DNA of 64,000 nucleotides, taken from assembly GCA_007449985.2 (NCBI GenBank), contig VIIQ02000773.1:186001-250000 (forward strand), given 5' to 3'. Of this stretch, positions 12,590 through 24,659 are shown piece by piece (position 1 is the first letter of the stretch; every line of letters begins with the position of its first letter). Position numbers and translations under genes: made by a program. Origin of the DNA: Desmodesmus armatus (lineage: Eukaryota > Chlorophyta > Chlorophyceae > Sphaeropleales > Scenedesmaceae). Under the pieces are notes generated by a model. The model saw only the letters and a list, made by a program, of their open reading frames with translations. It was not told where the DNA came from and searched no databases.

Positions 12590-13060
12590 TGCAGACGACA
12601 TTGGGGGAGCTCGCCATGCAGACTCACAGGCCCCACAGGACGATAGCATGGAGGACGGTTGTGCTGACGCGGACAGGGATGACAGGAGTGGGGCCCTATG
12701 TGATCGTTTCATTGATCAGTTCCTACGCCTTTCGCATGAGGATAACATGCTTGTTTTACTGCATTTGCCTGTCCCCATCGGCGATGAGCCTGCACACGCA
12801 CCCGCCCCCCTCAGCCCTCGATCTCTCCCATGCAGCAGCCGGTTGCGCCCATGCAGCGCCCCGCAGAGCGCGCAATCCCACCCCCAGGGCCTAATTTTGA
12901 CGGCAGCACTAACTGGACAGCCTATCGCGTCCGCGTGCAGAAGTGGCTCACCTGTGCTGCTGCAGCAGCAGCTGTACCAGATTGCCATTACCCAAAGGCA
13001 CATCTCATGCTGCACCTGGGAGATGCTTGTAACCTGTTCGGCCTCGTTACTTATCACTGA
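12590..13060 (+). mobile_element. Decayed retrotransposon gag-like fragment
   Basis: Two pieces in different frames look like a gag N-terminus of an LTR element. The first, around 12690-12800, has RFIDQFLRLSHEDNMLVLLH. The second, around 12890-12960, has FDGSTNWTAYRVRVQKWL, which recalls the FDG..NW..Y...VQ.WL block of copia-type gag proteins. The frame change and later stops show decay. No reverse transcriptase, integrase or LTR was found, so the class is only suggested. It lies directly beside the TA array and palindrome. Confidence 0.45.
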
Positions 13061-13254
13061 TGTGTGGGTTGTCCCATCCATGCGCGCTCGTTCAAACAGT
13101 GCCACCAGCATCTACGGTAGTTTACCCCCCCCCCCCCCCCCCCCCGGGTTCGCAACTGCACATGCACAGCAAAGCCTGTGCGTGCTATTCCCCCATACGT
13201 TTTTTTTATTTTTGTCATGGGAGCCTTGTTTTTGGTTTTTATGTCGACAACAAA

Positions 13255-13302
13255 CAGCACAGACTTTTATTTTTATTTTCCGTCTCTCAATGAGGCCCTT
13301 AA

Positions 13303-13385
<83 letters not shown>

Positions 13386-13550
13386 GGGCCTATATATTTA
13401 AGGGCCTATATATATATATATATTTAAGGGCCTATATATATATATATATATATATTTAAGGGCCTATATATATATATATAGGCCCTTAAATATATATATA
13501 TATATATATATATAGGCCCTTATATATATATAGGCCCTTATATATATATA
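13255..13550. repeat. TA array with TTAAGGGCC spacers, plus a 48-bp block
   Basis: A 48-bp block (13255-13302, starting CAGCACAGACTTTTATTTTT) is followed by about 80 bp of pure (TA)n. After that, TA runs are broken by TTAAGGGCCTATATA or its complement. The same 48-bp block returns at about 13990 in direct orientation and at about 14166-14214 inverted. A run of about 22 C at 13125 precedes it. Confidence 0.95.
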
Positions 13551-13551
13551 G

Positions 13552-14059
13552 GTGTCTTACATGTGTACATGTGCGTGGCGGGACATCAAGCAGCGGGCTA
13601 TTCTTACTGTTATCGGGCCCTGAGCTGACTGGCTCCTTGGTATCGACTGCAGAAGGGCAGGTCCCAATGCAGCTACTCTGTGTGCGCGTGTGTGTGTTGA
13701 CGAGTATGGCTTGTGTGTGTTGACAATACGGGCTGGTTGCCTGCAGTGCCCGTTGCACTGGCAGCTGTTTCTAGTAGCATAGTGCAGGCTGTGCTTTCGC
13801 ATGACAGCAAGCTTGACAGGCTAGTTAGCTGCTGCAGCCAAGACCGCTTCGCAGGCCCCTGCTGAGCTTGATCACATGATAGAGCTTGTTGTCGAATGGG
13901 CTTTTTTTGTGGTATACTTCACCATAGGCGCTCTTTCCTGTAACGTAATCATGGTTGGCTGCTCAGGCATACATATATATATATATATACAGCACAGACT
14001 TTTATTTTTATTTTCCGTCTCTCAATGAGGCCCTTAATATATATATATATATAGGCCCT

Positions 14060-14097
<38 letters not shown>

Positions 14098-14101
14098 AGG
14101 G

Positions 14102-14141
<40 letters not shown>

Positions 14142-14650
14142 AGGGCCTATATATATATATATATATTTAAGGGCCTCATTGAGAGACGGAAAATAAAAAT
14201 AAAAGTCTGTGCTGTATATATATATATATGTATGCCTGAGCAGCCAACCATGATTACGTTACAGGAAAGAGCGCCTATGGTGAAGTATACCACAAAAAAA
14301 GCCCATTCGACAACAAGCTCTATCATGTGATCAAGCTCAGCAGGGGCCTGCGAAGCGGTCTTGGCTGCAGCAGCTAACTAGCCTGTCAAGCTTGCTGTCA
14401 TGCGAAAGCACAGCCTGCACTATGCTACTAGAAACAGCTGCCAGTGCAACGGGCACTGCAGGCAACCAGCCCGTATTGTCAACACACACAAGCCATACTC
14501 GTCAACACACACACGCGCACACAGAGTAGCTGCATTGGGACCTGCCCTTCTGCAGTCGATACCAAGGAGCCAGTCAGCTCAGGGCCCGATAACAGTAAGA
14601 ATAGCCCGCTGCTTGATGTCCCGCCACGCACATGTACACATGTAAGACAC
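13552..14650. repeat. 1.1-kb near-perfect palindrome
   Basis: The left arm from 13552 (GTGTCTTACATGTGTACATG) is the reverse complement of the right arm ending at 14650. The centre is near 14101, inside a TA/TTAAGGGCC array. Arms are about 549 bp and differ visibly only in TA-run lengths. Both arms carry the same 81-codon ORF in opposite orientation (13557-13802 and 14400-14645). No target-site duplication or transposase was seen. It is either a fold-back element, a replication-born inverted duplication seeded at the TA array, or an assembly fold-back. Confidence 0.95.
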
Positions 14651-15596
14651 AGTGTGCACGTTGATCTCGTCTGCACTCCTAAGCCATGCCAGGCCATCAG
14701 CACACCCCTGGGGACAGCGAGTGGCTGTGTGGCCCACCCTGTGATACTGTGCAACAGTCCTTGATTGAAGCACATACTGCAGGACCTGGTGAAGCCCACC
14801 TGCAAGTCACCTGACAACACAGAGGCCTGGGACAACGGAGGCTCCCTCATTCTTTGGCACTTCTCACTGCTATGAGTGCGCGTCTGCATGGCGACGTCTT
14901 CCCCCCGAAAAACACGTGGTACAAGAGGGGGGCGCATTGCCAAAACAAGGTGGCAGGAACACGCCCACACACCCACACACCCACACAAACTTGCACCAGT
15001 TCAAAGTTCGGAGATCCTTGGATGGTGAGATGGTTGAGCATTGGCTGGCTGCACTCCCTGTGTCTACCACACACCCACACATGCGTGTGTGCCCTGCGTG
15101 GCAGGCGCTCCATGAACAAGACACAAACATCCCACAGGAGCTCACCCACCCACCCCATATCGCATTGCACTCGTCTCCTGCCAGGGTGCTTGCATGGGCT
15201 GCAGTGGCAGCCCTCCCAAACTGCTGCAGCAGCAGAAATCCCAATCAGTCTTCGTCCCAATCAAGCTTGGTCAACGCGTACGCGTTCGTGAGGGAAGTCT
15301 ACCAACCACCTAGAGCTACAAAAAATGGTGCCGGTCAGAAGTGTATATATATGCACACACAGGTCAGGGGCTCGTCATCCGGCGAGACCAGAAACTTGGT
15401 GTGACCTGGTCACACGTTTTTGGACAAAAACAAACGAGGTTTAGTCAACATCCCTAAACAGCATTCACTCGACTCCCCCCACTATGAACACAAACACCGG
15501 GCGCCAATAGCCCCCCCCCCCCTCCCTCCGACCGCAAGTAGCAAAGTGCCAGCACTGTGCAGCAAAACTGAACCATAAACACGCCATGTACACCAC
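14651..15596. other. No confident gene; 3' flank of the zinc-finger gene
   Basis: Several overlapping ORFs exist on both strands (for example 14847-15260 minus, 14854-15291 plus), none with a recognisable family or consistent splice phases. A minus-strand exon-like piece around 15002-15055 ends in a possible donor, but I could not connect it. A C tract sits at about 15511. The right end is 3' UTR of the minus-strand gene. Confidence 0.4.
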
Positions 15597-16638
15597 TCAG
15601 CTACCACCACCACCAGACCCATTGGCGGCTGCTGCCATGCGTTGCTGCTGCATCATTGGGTAGCTCCCAGCACCAAACATGCCGGGCGCAGGAACCAGCG
15701 TGCCGGGAGTCGGCATCATCCCTGACACACCTCCTCCTGCCGCCGCCCCTCCTGGCCCACTTGCCGTACTGCCGGCCCATCCCACCATCATCCCTGGGCC
15801 AGGGAACTGCTGCTGCATCTGGCCCGATGGAACCTGGCCCACCTGGCCCACCGATCCAGCCCGGCCCAGGGACGCTGGCCCACCGGTCTGCAAGGACGCA
15901 GCACCCCCAGAGCCCTGCTGCTGCATCATACCCACCTGCGGTCGCACTGCGGCAGCAGCACCGGACGCATTGCGCATGCCTTGGGGTGCTGCTGCCGCTG
16001 CTGCTGCTCCAGGCACACCCTGCTGCTGCTGGGTGCCTCCTGCTGCTGCTGCTGCTGGCATGTAGCTGGCACCAACCATAGCAGCAGGGGTCAGCATGCC
16101 CGGCGGGAAGCCAGGAAATGCCATGGGGGCCATGGCCATCCCTGGGAATGCAGCAGGAGTCATCATGGGCGAAACCATGAGTCCCCCAGAACCCATGCGC
16201 TGCATCGCTGCCTGCTGCTGCTGCTGCCACGCCACCATCATCTGCTGCTGCATGGCGACCTGCTGAGGTGCCATCTGCTGCTGGGGTTGACTAACCGGGA
16301 TCATGTGTGTCCCGGCCGCGGGTGCCATGGTCGACTGCGGCTGGGGCACCATGCCGTTTGCTGGCTGACCCTTCTGCTGCTGCTGTTGTTGAGGTACCAT
16401 GTTGCCTGCCAACCCCGGCTGTTGCCCCTGCTGTGAAGGCTGGGCCTGCTGCTGCTGCTGCTGCTGCTGTTGCATGGCCTGCATCTGCTGCATGTGCATC
16501 ATCTGCATCTGCTGAACCTGCTGCTGGTAGTTGTGTTGGGCCTGCACCTGCTGCGGCTGCTGCTGCTGGTGTTGCACAGGCACCATACCTTGCATCGGCT
16601 GCTGCTGCTGCTGCTGGCCCTGTAACGGCTGCTGCTGC

Positions 16639-16695
<57 letters not shown>

Positions 16696-19600
16696 GGTTG
16701 TTGTTGGGTGCCTGTTGGTAGCCAGTCGTTCAGGCTGCCCAACCGCCCATTTGCTTGCAGCATGCCACTGCTGCTGCCAACCATCTGCTGCTGCTGCTGT
16801 TGTGAACTCCAGGCATTAGCTCCCCCACCCCCACCAGCACCACCAGCAGCAGCAGCTGTGGGGGTGGGCATGAAGCCAGAAGGCAGAGCTATCTGTGCCT
16901 GCTGCTGGGGCTGCTGCTGCTGCTGTTGCATCTGCGGCGGCAGATGCTGTGGCTGGCCTGGCTGCTGCATCTGCTGTGGAACCCACCCATTCGCAAGCAC
17001 CATACCTGGCATCTGCTGCTGGTGGTTGCTGCCCGCGCCTGTGCCCATCCACTGCTGCTGTGGCTGCTGCTGCTGCTGGTGGGGGTCGTACACCCCGCCC
17101 ATCCACTGCTGCTGCTGCTGCTGGGGCACTCCCGCCATGCCATGCCCATGCTGCTGCTGTTGTGGCACAAACTGCTGTTGGTTGCCAGGGCCTGCAGGCA
17201 TCACACTCATACTTCTCAGCAACACAGACCGGTAGCCAAGCGGCCACCACAAGCCGTGCAGTACTGCTGTACGTATGCTTTCAGCATCAGCAGGTCTGAG
17301 TGATAGCAACAGTCAGCAGGGCGCTCGTGCATTCAGCAGATACCACCCTTGCTGTCAGCTCTTGTCAGCGACAGCTGCCACACATGCAGGACCTGGGTCA
17401 TGCAAATCTGCAGCAGGGCCACTGTGTCGGCACCCTATGCACTCGTATTGATGGGCAACAGCACTAACCAGGCATCAAGACCAAAAAAATCGTCATGCAT
17501 GACCCAACATGCCCTTAGGCCAAATTGAACAGCCGAACCCCAGCCTTCAGCAACCCAGGCGGGTTGCCGTTGCCACTCGCAGTCTGTGCGACAATGTACT
17601 CTGACATTCTGTCCTCCCCCTCCCCCCCCCCCCCCCTCCCCCCCTCCCCCTGGCTGAACTTGGTGCTTCAACAGCACACCCACCTCCACCTGCCCACCCA
17701 CCTGCATTGCCAGCCAAACTGCCCACAAACAGGGGATCATCACCCAGCTCCAAAATATCATCCGGGATATCGATGTCAGCAAAATCCAGCAGCAGCATCT
17801 CCGCCTCCTTCTGCTGCTTCCGCTGCTGCCGAGTCAACGGCGCCGCCGGCTGCTGCTGCTGCTGCTGCTGAACGTCCTGCGCCTCCTTCCCGCCGCGGCC
17901 GCCGCCGCTGCTGCTGCGCCGCGGCCGCTGCTGCGCGCTTCCCTGCTGCTGCTGCACCTGCTGCCCTGCGCCGCTGCTGCCGCCGCCGCCGCTGCCCCTG
18001 CTGCCAGAAGCAGCAGCAGCACCCCGTGCAGCAGCAGCCGCCGGCTTACCGCCTTGGCCCCGTAAGCGAATCTTGGATGCTGCCGGCTTCCCGCCACCCG
18101 CCTTGCTAGCCCCTCCCCCTGAGGCCCTGCTGCTGCCATCCCTGCTGCCGTGCTTGCTGCCTGAACCTGCACGGGTGGGGTGCCCGTCTGCTCCTACTGC
18201 TGCATGGTGCTTGCTGGCTTGGCCTGATGAGCCATTGGAGGGCCGCTTTTGCCCATGGCCTGTGTAGCAGCACAGCACAGTACAGTGCAGCGGCAGCGTG
18301 GTACAGTATGTTACAGGGCAACACATCACCGGTGCTGTGGAACAGAGTGACTATATTGGCACCACTAGCTAGCCAGGGCTCGTGAGGTTATGAGCTATGG
18401 CGGAGCACACTCACATGCAACAAGACAGTGCACAACGGGCCACACCAATGCAGATAGCAGCCATGCAGGACCTGCCGCATAGAGTGTTGACACAGAGTGT
18501 GCATCCAGCCAATCCATCCACCATCCAAAGTTTTGACAGTCCGAAGTTAGGTATAAGGGCGTGTGCAGATGCATACATGTCTGTCCCATGCGGCATAAAG
18601 AGCCATAGTTTTGCCAGGTGATGCCCCCACCTGTGTACGTGCCATTGCCTGCTGCTGCAGCTGCCAGGGCGCCAGTCACCAACTGGTCCCAGTGTGCAGC
18701 GATCGTGTCCAGCCGCGCCCTCTTCCGCCTGCGTGCAGAAGCAGCAGCAGTTGCTGAGAACGCTACACCCTCAACCCCCAGAATGCTACGACAGCCACAC
18801 AGGCCCAGGCTGGACAGCACATACAGACACACTTCGGTGACACGCGCGGCTGCATTGTACACCCCAATTGCGAACCAACATCACAAAATCCAAACGTTAC
18901 GAAGTTGTCAATGAAATATAAGGAAGGAAGGGGAGATGGAACTGCCGCTGCATATGCTGCCACTGTGCTGTCATTCCCTCATTACTGGATACTTTCACCA
19001 CATAGTGGTACTCTCCAGACCTGGTACAAGGCAGGCAAATATACAAGGCAGACAGCACTTACCTTGGGGGGTTTGATGACCTAGGCCTCCGCCTGTGAGG
19101 TACAGCTGCCGGGTGATCCTGGATACCGGCGACGCCGCCAAACCCACTGCTGCCTGCCCCTGCTGCTGCTCCTGCAGTGCCCAACATACTGTACCCCTGC
19201 GCGGCGCCTGCTGCTGCACCCCCAAACTGCGCCAACAGGTTGGGGTTTAGCGCAGGTGCCGGTAAACCCTGTGAGGGGCTGGGGCTGCGCCCTGAGCTCA
19301 CACCGCCTGAGACAGAAGGGTTCAGGAACTCCCCCTGCGGCACAAACCCAGGTGGCAAAGCCGCCCCAGGGTTCAAGCAGCCTCCGCCAGGGTTTAGCAC
19401 CCCGCCGGTGCTCACGGCCCCAGGGTTTATCAGCGCGTGCACGCCAGGCTGCTGACCGTACTCGGGTGCGGCCGCCGCTGCTGCCGCCGATCGCATGGAG
19501 GGCTTTGGGAGCGGTGGCTTGCCAGTGTCTGCTGCTGCTGCGCCCGCTCCTGCTGCCTTGCCTGCTCCTGCACCCCAAACCATAAGCCCAGGGCCAAGGG

Positions 19601-20727
19601 GGACTGCACCAGCTGCTGCTGCAGCCCTGCTGCTGCGGCTGCTGCCTGGCATTCCTGCAGCAGCCCCTGGAAGGAGGGGCCCCGCTGCCCGGGGTGTGCT
19701 GCTAACATGCCGCCAGCCCCAGCTGCTGCATTTGCCAGAGCACCAGAGGCACCTGCTGCAGCTGCCGGGATGCTGTTGGTAGCAGGAGAGCGGGACCTGT
19801 AAGGACAGGGTAGGATGAGCATGCAAATCACAGTCACACAAGACAGACAGGTCACGATGTGATGGCAATCAGGGTCATGGTGAAGCGTTTTCCTGCGTTG
19901 CTGTATGTACGCGATCAAGCAGCCACCTAGTATCATGATCTCAAGTGCTGCACGGGGTTCCAAGGTGCACATGCGTTACATACCTGTTGGGGTTGAGGTA
20001 GGAGGAGCCCCTCCGCCCCTTTGAGCCACCTCCACCCGAACCCGCCCTGCCTCCTGCTGCCGCTGCTGCAGTGCCGCCCCCGCTGCGGCCGCTGGTTGTG
20101 CTGAGTGGCGGGGTGGCCGGCCTCCCCTGCGTTGCTGCCTTGGCTGCTAGTGCCGCCGCCTGGCGATCAGCAACAGCCCTCCGCCGCTGGCAGCTTGCCT
20201 GGTGTGCTGCGAGTTTGAAAGGCAGGACGGTGCGTTTGCAGGCCGTGCAGCGGACCCACTGTGGCACGCTGCTGCCTATACTTGCTGCACTGCTGCCGGC
20301 AGCTACTGCTGGGGGCTGACTGCTGCTGCCGGCCCCCAGCACGAGCTGACCGTCCTGCTGCTCCTGCTTGAGCTCATGCTTCAGCGTTGCTCCTGCAGGT
20401 TCGAGTTTTACGTCTGCATGCGGCTGCTTGTCCTGCGCTGTTGGCTGCGTGTCCTGCGGCTGCTGCTGCTTCACTGTCTGCTGCAGCCAGCCTAACTCGG
20501 CTGCACATGGGAACGTAGTGGCCTCCACGACGTACAGAGTGTGTTTGAGCTGCTCAGCGGACGCAACTGCTTGCTGCAGGGACTCCTTGCTGTGCACGTC
20601 AACTGCTTTCCTGCCTGCAGGGGCCTGCTGGGTTGCTGCCAAGGCATCCTCAAGGCTGTGCAGGTCTGTGCTGAAGCAGGACTGCAGGCGCGCAGGCTGT
20701 ATGGGCGCAGCTGTGCTGGGCTTGTCC
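15597..20727 (-). CDS. Gln/Ala-rich protein with Sgf11/ataxin-7-type zinc finger; 5' end unresolved
   Basis: Exons in coding order: 19984-20727 (upstream exons unknown), 19063-19796, 18631-18728, 17702-18259, 15597-17191, about 1240 visible residues. The first exon has a helical segment (LEDALAATQQAPAG onward) and one zinc finger, CTACKRTVLPFKLAAHQASC. Its spacing C-x2-C-x11-H-x3-C is that of the Sgf11 finger of the SAGA deubiquitinase module and the related ataxin-7 finger. Next come Pro/Gly-rich sequence, RRKRARLDTIAAHWDQLV (basic and helical), a Ser/Gly/Lys-rich stretch, an acidic DFADIDIPDDILELGDD segment, and a long Gln/Met/Pro-rich tail with about 18 consecutive Gln near 16640-16690. 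Composition suggests a nuclear chromatin or transcription factor. SAGA membership is an inference from one motif. Exon 19063-19796 is one base out of phase and changes frame near 19580. Confidence 0.7.
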
Positions 20728-22524
20728 CTGCATGGATCACAGCATGCAGGAATGGATGCAGTGTCAGCACAGCGGTGCCCATGTGGCTGGCCTGGCAACA
20801 GCTGTGCTGGGTTAGTCACCTCTGCGCATGTGCTGAGCACTGGCAATGCGCACCGTCCATGGGTGCAGGATGCATTATGCAGCGTGACAAATACATTGCT
20901 GGTTCAGGAGATTAACTGCTGCAGCCACCCCCGCAGTGGTACTTGGCATGTTGATGCTGGCACAGGTGCAACTGACTGGTGCTGTGCGCTGATGTGCTGG
21001 GGCACACAGCATGCAATGGGTCATTATTGAAACGTTCTTGTTGAAGAATTCAACAAATTGAAGCCGTTCCACAGCGTGTGTAGCGCTGATACCATGGTGA
21101 AAAATGTGCCACCCACCCCTTGCCCTGCACTGCAGGGGGCTGTGAGTCTTCCTGTGTAAATGCTGTGTCAACCAGCCAGTCCACCAACAGTGGTGCGTTA
21201 CATCTTCCTCCACCACTGAGAACTTCTGGAAATCCAGTTAACACCGCTGCTTCCAGCTCTGCAGCAGGAGGGGTTTGTCACAAGGTCAAGGACAACAGGA
21301 GCAGCACCGGGGCCCCCACTGCCGCATCAGCACACTACACACCTTTGATCACGTTTCTCTTATCCATTTCGACACCATCAAATCACTTTGAATGGCTAAC
21401 AAACTCGAGTTGTCTCATCCGAGTCCATCCTCGCAAAAAAACAAATGCACTGCATGCAGTGGCTGCAAAACAAAACTGCTGCTCTTTGAGACCTTGAGAG
21501 TTTTTGCTGTGCAACACAGCTTCTGCTTGTCCAACGACAACACCCTGTCATATGAAGGTATAACAGGTTTTTGTTTTCAACTTTCCTCCACTGCTCAACT
21601 TCTATGAGAAGGTGATTGACTACGGTGGACGAATGTCAAAAGTTGGATTTGTACACTCTCAATTGGTATGAGCACCTTGCAGGCACACGCACCTGCCCCC
21701 CCCCCCCCCCCCCCCCTGTGTGCCTTGCAGCATCACTAGTGCGCACTACTGCATGCAGGGGGCTGCCAACAATACTCATGAAAAGGCAACCGAAATTGGT
21801 GCACCTCTTTTGGTGAGCTTTTCACCAACGAAGTTTGCTCAACAGCGGACGACTGCAGCACGACTGCGTGCATGGCGGTGTGGGTGTGGGCACGACAGTG
21901 GGCACGATGTGGAGGCAGCCGGTGTTCAAACTGTGGCCCTGGACATGGCATTGGCCCTGAGCAGCCCTCCTGCAAGCTTGCAAGGGCCTGCACACTGCCT
22001 CATAAGGGTCTTTCTTGAAACCCAGGAAGGGAGTCACTGCCTCAGTGGCTCTCTGTTTGAGGACAAGGCAGTAGCCATTAATTAATGGCACCCCTCACTT
22101 ATAAGTCAGGGGTGCTTGCACAGATCACACCTATTGTCTGCACTGCACAATTGCTCATTGGACGACTGTCGTGCAGATCTCACTCAGTGCACTGTGTTGT
22201 GGACTGTCCCAAGCAGCCTCTGTGCGGGCTGCTAAGCTATTCCCTTCCCGCTCTGCTGTGTATTCAACACCTGACGAGTAACTGCATGATATCTAGCTCG
22301 AAACCTTGAAGTGCCACTCAGTCTGCCCAAGCAGGTGATGCCATGTTGTTGCAGACAACCCAGCACACAAAAATAACCCTGGCTGAGGAAAAAGACTTTG
22401 GACTGACTCGACCCCTGCGCTGTTGTTGGTGCATCCAAGTGTAAACCCTCAAAGCACGAGGTGCGCAGTCACCCCAGCACTGCCATCAACACTGCCAGTG
22501 CCAGCGAGGCCAGCTGCTGCTGCC
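20728..22524. other. No confident gene; likely 5' exons or promoter of the zinc-finger gene
   Basis: An open frame continues upstream from the first mapped exon to a Met at 20846, but a good splice acceptor at 20728-20730 suggests the true N-terminus lies in an unidentified exon. An exon-like minus-strand piece near 21150-21240 could belong to it. A 22-nt C tract lies at about 21695. Confidence 0.35.
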
Positions 22525-24149
22525 TCAGCTGCTGCCGCCCCCACTGCTGCCAGCACCGCTGCCTGCTGCTGCTGCTGCTGCTGCTTCAGCTGCTGCTGCC
22601 TGTGCCGCCAGCTCCCTGCAGACAGGCTTGTGCTGCTGCCAGTGAGCCGCCTGACAGCTGGTGCCACAGTACCTGCAGCAGGCGCACACGCAGCAGCCGT
22701 AGGATGAGAAGTGCAGCAGCATGTTATGCTATGTTCATACCCAATCATGAAAGGGACTGGCGACAGCCACACCTGAGTGTGTTTCTGGCGCGTGACAAAG
22801 TTGCCAGTTAACTCGACTGCAGCATATACCTATATCGTGACCACAGAATGCCACAAAATCATGGAGTGCTAGGTGAGCTTGTCGGCAGTGTCGGTGACTC
22901 GAAAAATCCACAATCAAGCCGCATGCATCCCCGACAGCGGCGCTGATGCACCCATCTGACCCCTGCACGCCACGCACATGCCCAACCAGTGGAGTTTCAC
23001 AGCCACGACTGTGCCGCGCAGGGTCCAACCCAAGGGCAAAGATGTGTCGTCACGACAGTGCGCCTCACCTGGCCACCTTGCAGCCCCCACACACGCAGGC
23101 CTTACCTCCCACCAGCTGCAGCTCGCTGGCACGTGACATGCAGGTGCAGCCCGGGTTGTTGCACATCCACGGCACTGAGAGCTTGGCACACATCGCCTTC
23201 CCCACCCGCTGCAGCAGCTCTGCCAGCTGCGCAAAGCCCTTATACCCCGGGCAGGCCTGCATGCTGCTGTGAATGCTGTCGGCCTCCTTGACCGCGCGCT
23301 TTGCTGCCATAATGTCCTGGTCCCCTTGGCACTCGCAGTCATCATCATCTTCTGTGTCAGTCTCCTAATTGCTACGGCTGTGTAAGGACAATGGCTTCCC
23401 AAGCTTGAGTGACCCTGCAGGTGCTGCAGGTGTGCTTTCGTCTCTGACACGATGCACCAGCAGCCCTCTTACTGGTGGTCTACAAGCCTCTCCAACAGAA
23501 AAAAACTCAGCAGCAAGGGTGCCGTACGCTGGCAGCAGCAGCTGCTGCTCACTAGCAGACTGCTGTGCATGCCCGGTGCCGGCTGTAGCAGAAGAGTGCT
23601 GCTGCTGCTGCTGCTGCGGCTTGCCGGCGGCAGCAGCAGCCTGCTGCCACTGCTGCCACATTGTCTGCCCATGACAAAGCAGGCAGACCATTGGCATGGT
23701 TGCATGTTGTTGTACATGACATCGACGAACTCCCACAGAGACTCAACATGCCACAGCATGGAAAAGTTGATCAGGTCGCAAGCTGCATCAATCACTCCAA
23801 ATGCTTGCGCTATCGATAGCGCAAGCATTTGGAGCAGAGGCAGCGATATCGCTGCCTCTGCTGCTGCCGACGCACTGCTGCTTTTGTTCTGTAGCACCCG
23901 CAGCTGCTCACGCTGCCACCGCTGCAGCATGCGCCCCAGCTCACAGCAGTACAGCGCAATAAGCAGCACCCAAGGTGCTATCATGGCCCGCCAGGTGCGC
24001 AAACTCACAATGGGGTGGACGCCGGCGTTGTGGAGCGTGTCGACTGCCGTCTGGCCCATGCAGTGTGCAGCCTCAGCAACACGCAGATGTGACCGCATGC
24101 TCTGCTGCTGCAAAAGCTTGTGCACCCCATGCGTTGCAGTGTTGCGCAA
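22525..24149 (-). pseudogene. MYND zinc-finger gene copy 1, broken
   Basis: This minus-strand copy resembles the C-terminal half of the intact gene at 26970-32293. Shared blocks are LRTWRAMIAPWVLLIALYCC, WQREQL, MCAKLSVPWMCNNPGC, ASELQLVGGKACVCGGC and, after an intron (22673-23068), YCGTSCQAAHWQQHKPVC. The MYND finger is split by the intron after Arg in phase 2, exactly as in the other copies. Damage: an in-frame TAG at 23365-23367 just before the acidic region, a frame change near 23700-23740, and no N-terminal third. The two MYND exons themselves are intact and nearly identical to copy 3, which points to recent duplication. A transcript using only the last two exons cannot be excluded. Confidence 0.7.
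23795..23860. repeat. Two adjacent perfect palindromes, 40 bp and 26 bp
   Basis: Positions 23795-23834 form a perfect 40-bp palindrome centred on ATCGAT. Positions 23835-23860 form a perfect 26-bp palindrome centred on GATATC. They abut with no spacer and lie inside the coding exon of MYND copy 1, where they keep an open frame (Ala/Leu/Ser-rich). Confidence 0.95.
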
Positions 24150-24171
24150 TTGCGCTGTGAGCTGACTTGTA

Positions 24172-24621
24172 GTGACAACATTGCTAGCCCTGTTGCAGCA
24201 CCTTGCCAGGCTGCCACAGGCTGCTGAGTGTCAGCAGGTGCAGCAGGCCTGGCGCAGCCTCTGCGGCAGAGCCCCAGCTAGAATGCTGCTGCTGGAGGCC
24301 CTCACACTGCACCTGCTGCCGTTCCACATCGTGTGCCCGGGCAGCGGCATGGCGAGCAGCGGGAGCAGCAACAATGGCAGCAGCAGCAGTGGGGATATGG
24401 CAAACAGCAGCAGCGATGGCAGCAGCACGGGTGTTGCAGAGGGCAGCAGCGGCTGCCTGGGGGCTTGCTGCTCACCTGGGCTGTGCAACAGCAGTACTGC
24501 AGAGGACCTGAGGCTGCAGGTGGCAGCTTGCTTCATGAACCGCGGCGGAGCGCCCTCCCTGTTGCAGCTCCTGGCGGATAGCATACAACCGCCCAGCCAG
24601 CTGGCGCAGCAGCAGAAGCAG

Positions 24622-24659
<38 letters not shown>

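Noticed and set aside
13557..14645. 81-codon ORFs in the palindrome arms as a duplicated gene
   Set aside because: Identical ORFs arise because the arms are identical; the peptide has no recognisable features.
14847..15260. Minus-strand ORF with exon-like pieces
   Set aside because: No consistent phase chain, start or family could be found.
16531..17235. 234-codon Cys-rich plus-strand ORF
   Set aside because: It is the reverse complement of the CAG-coded Gln tracts of the minus-strand zinc-finger gene.
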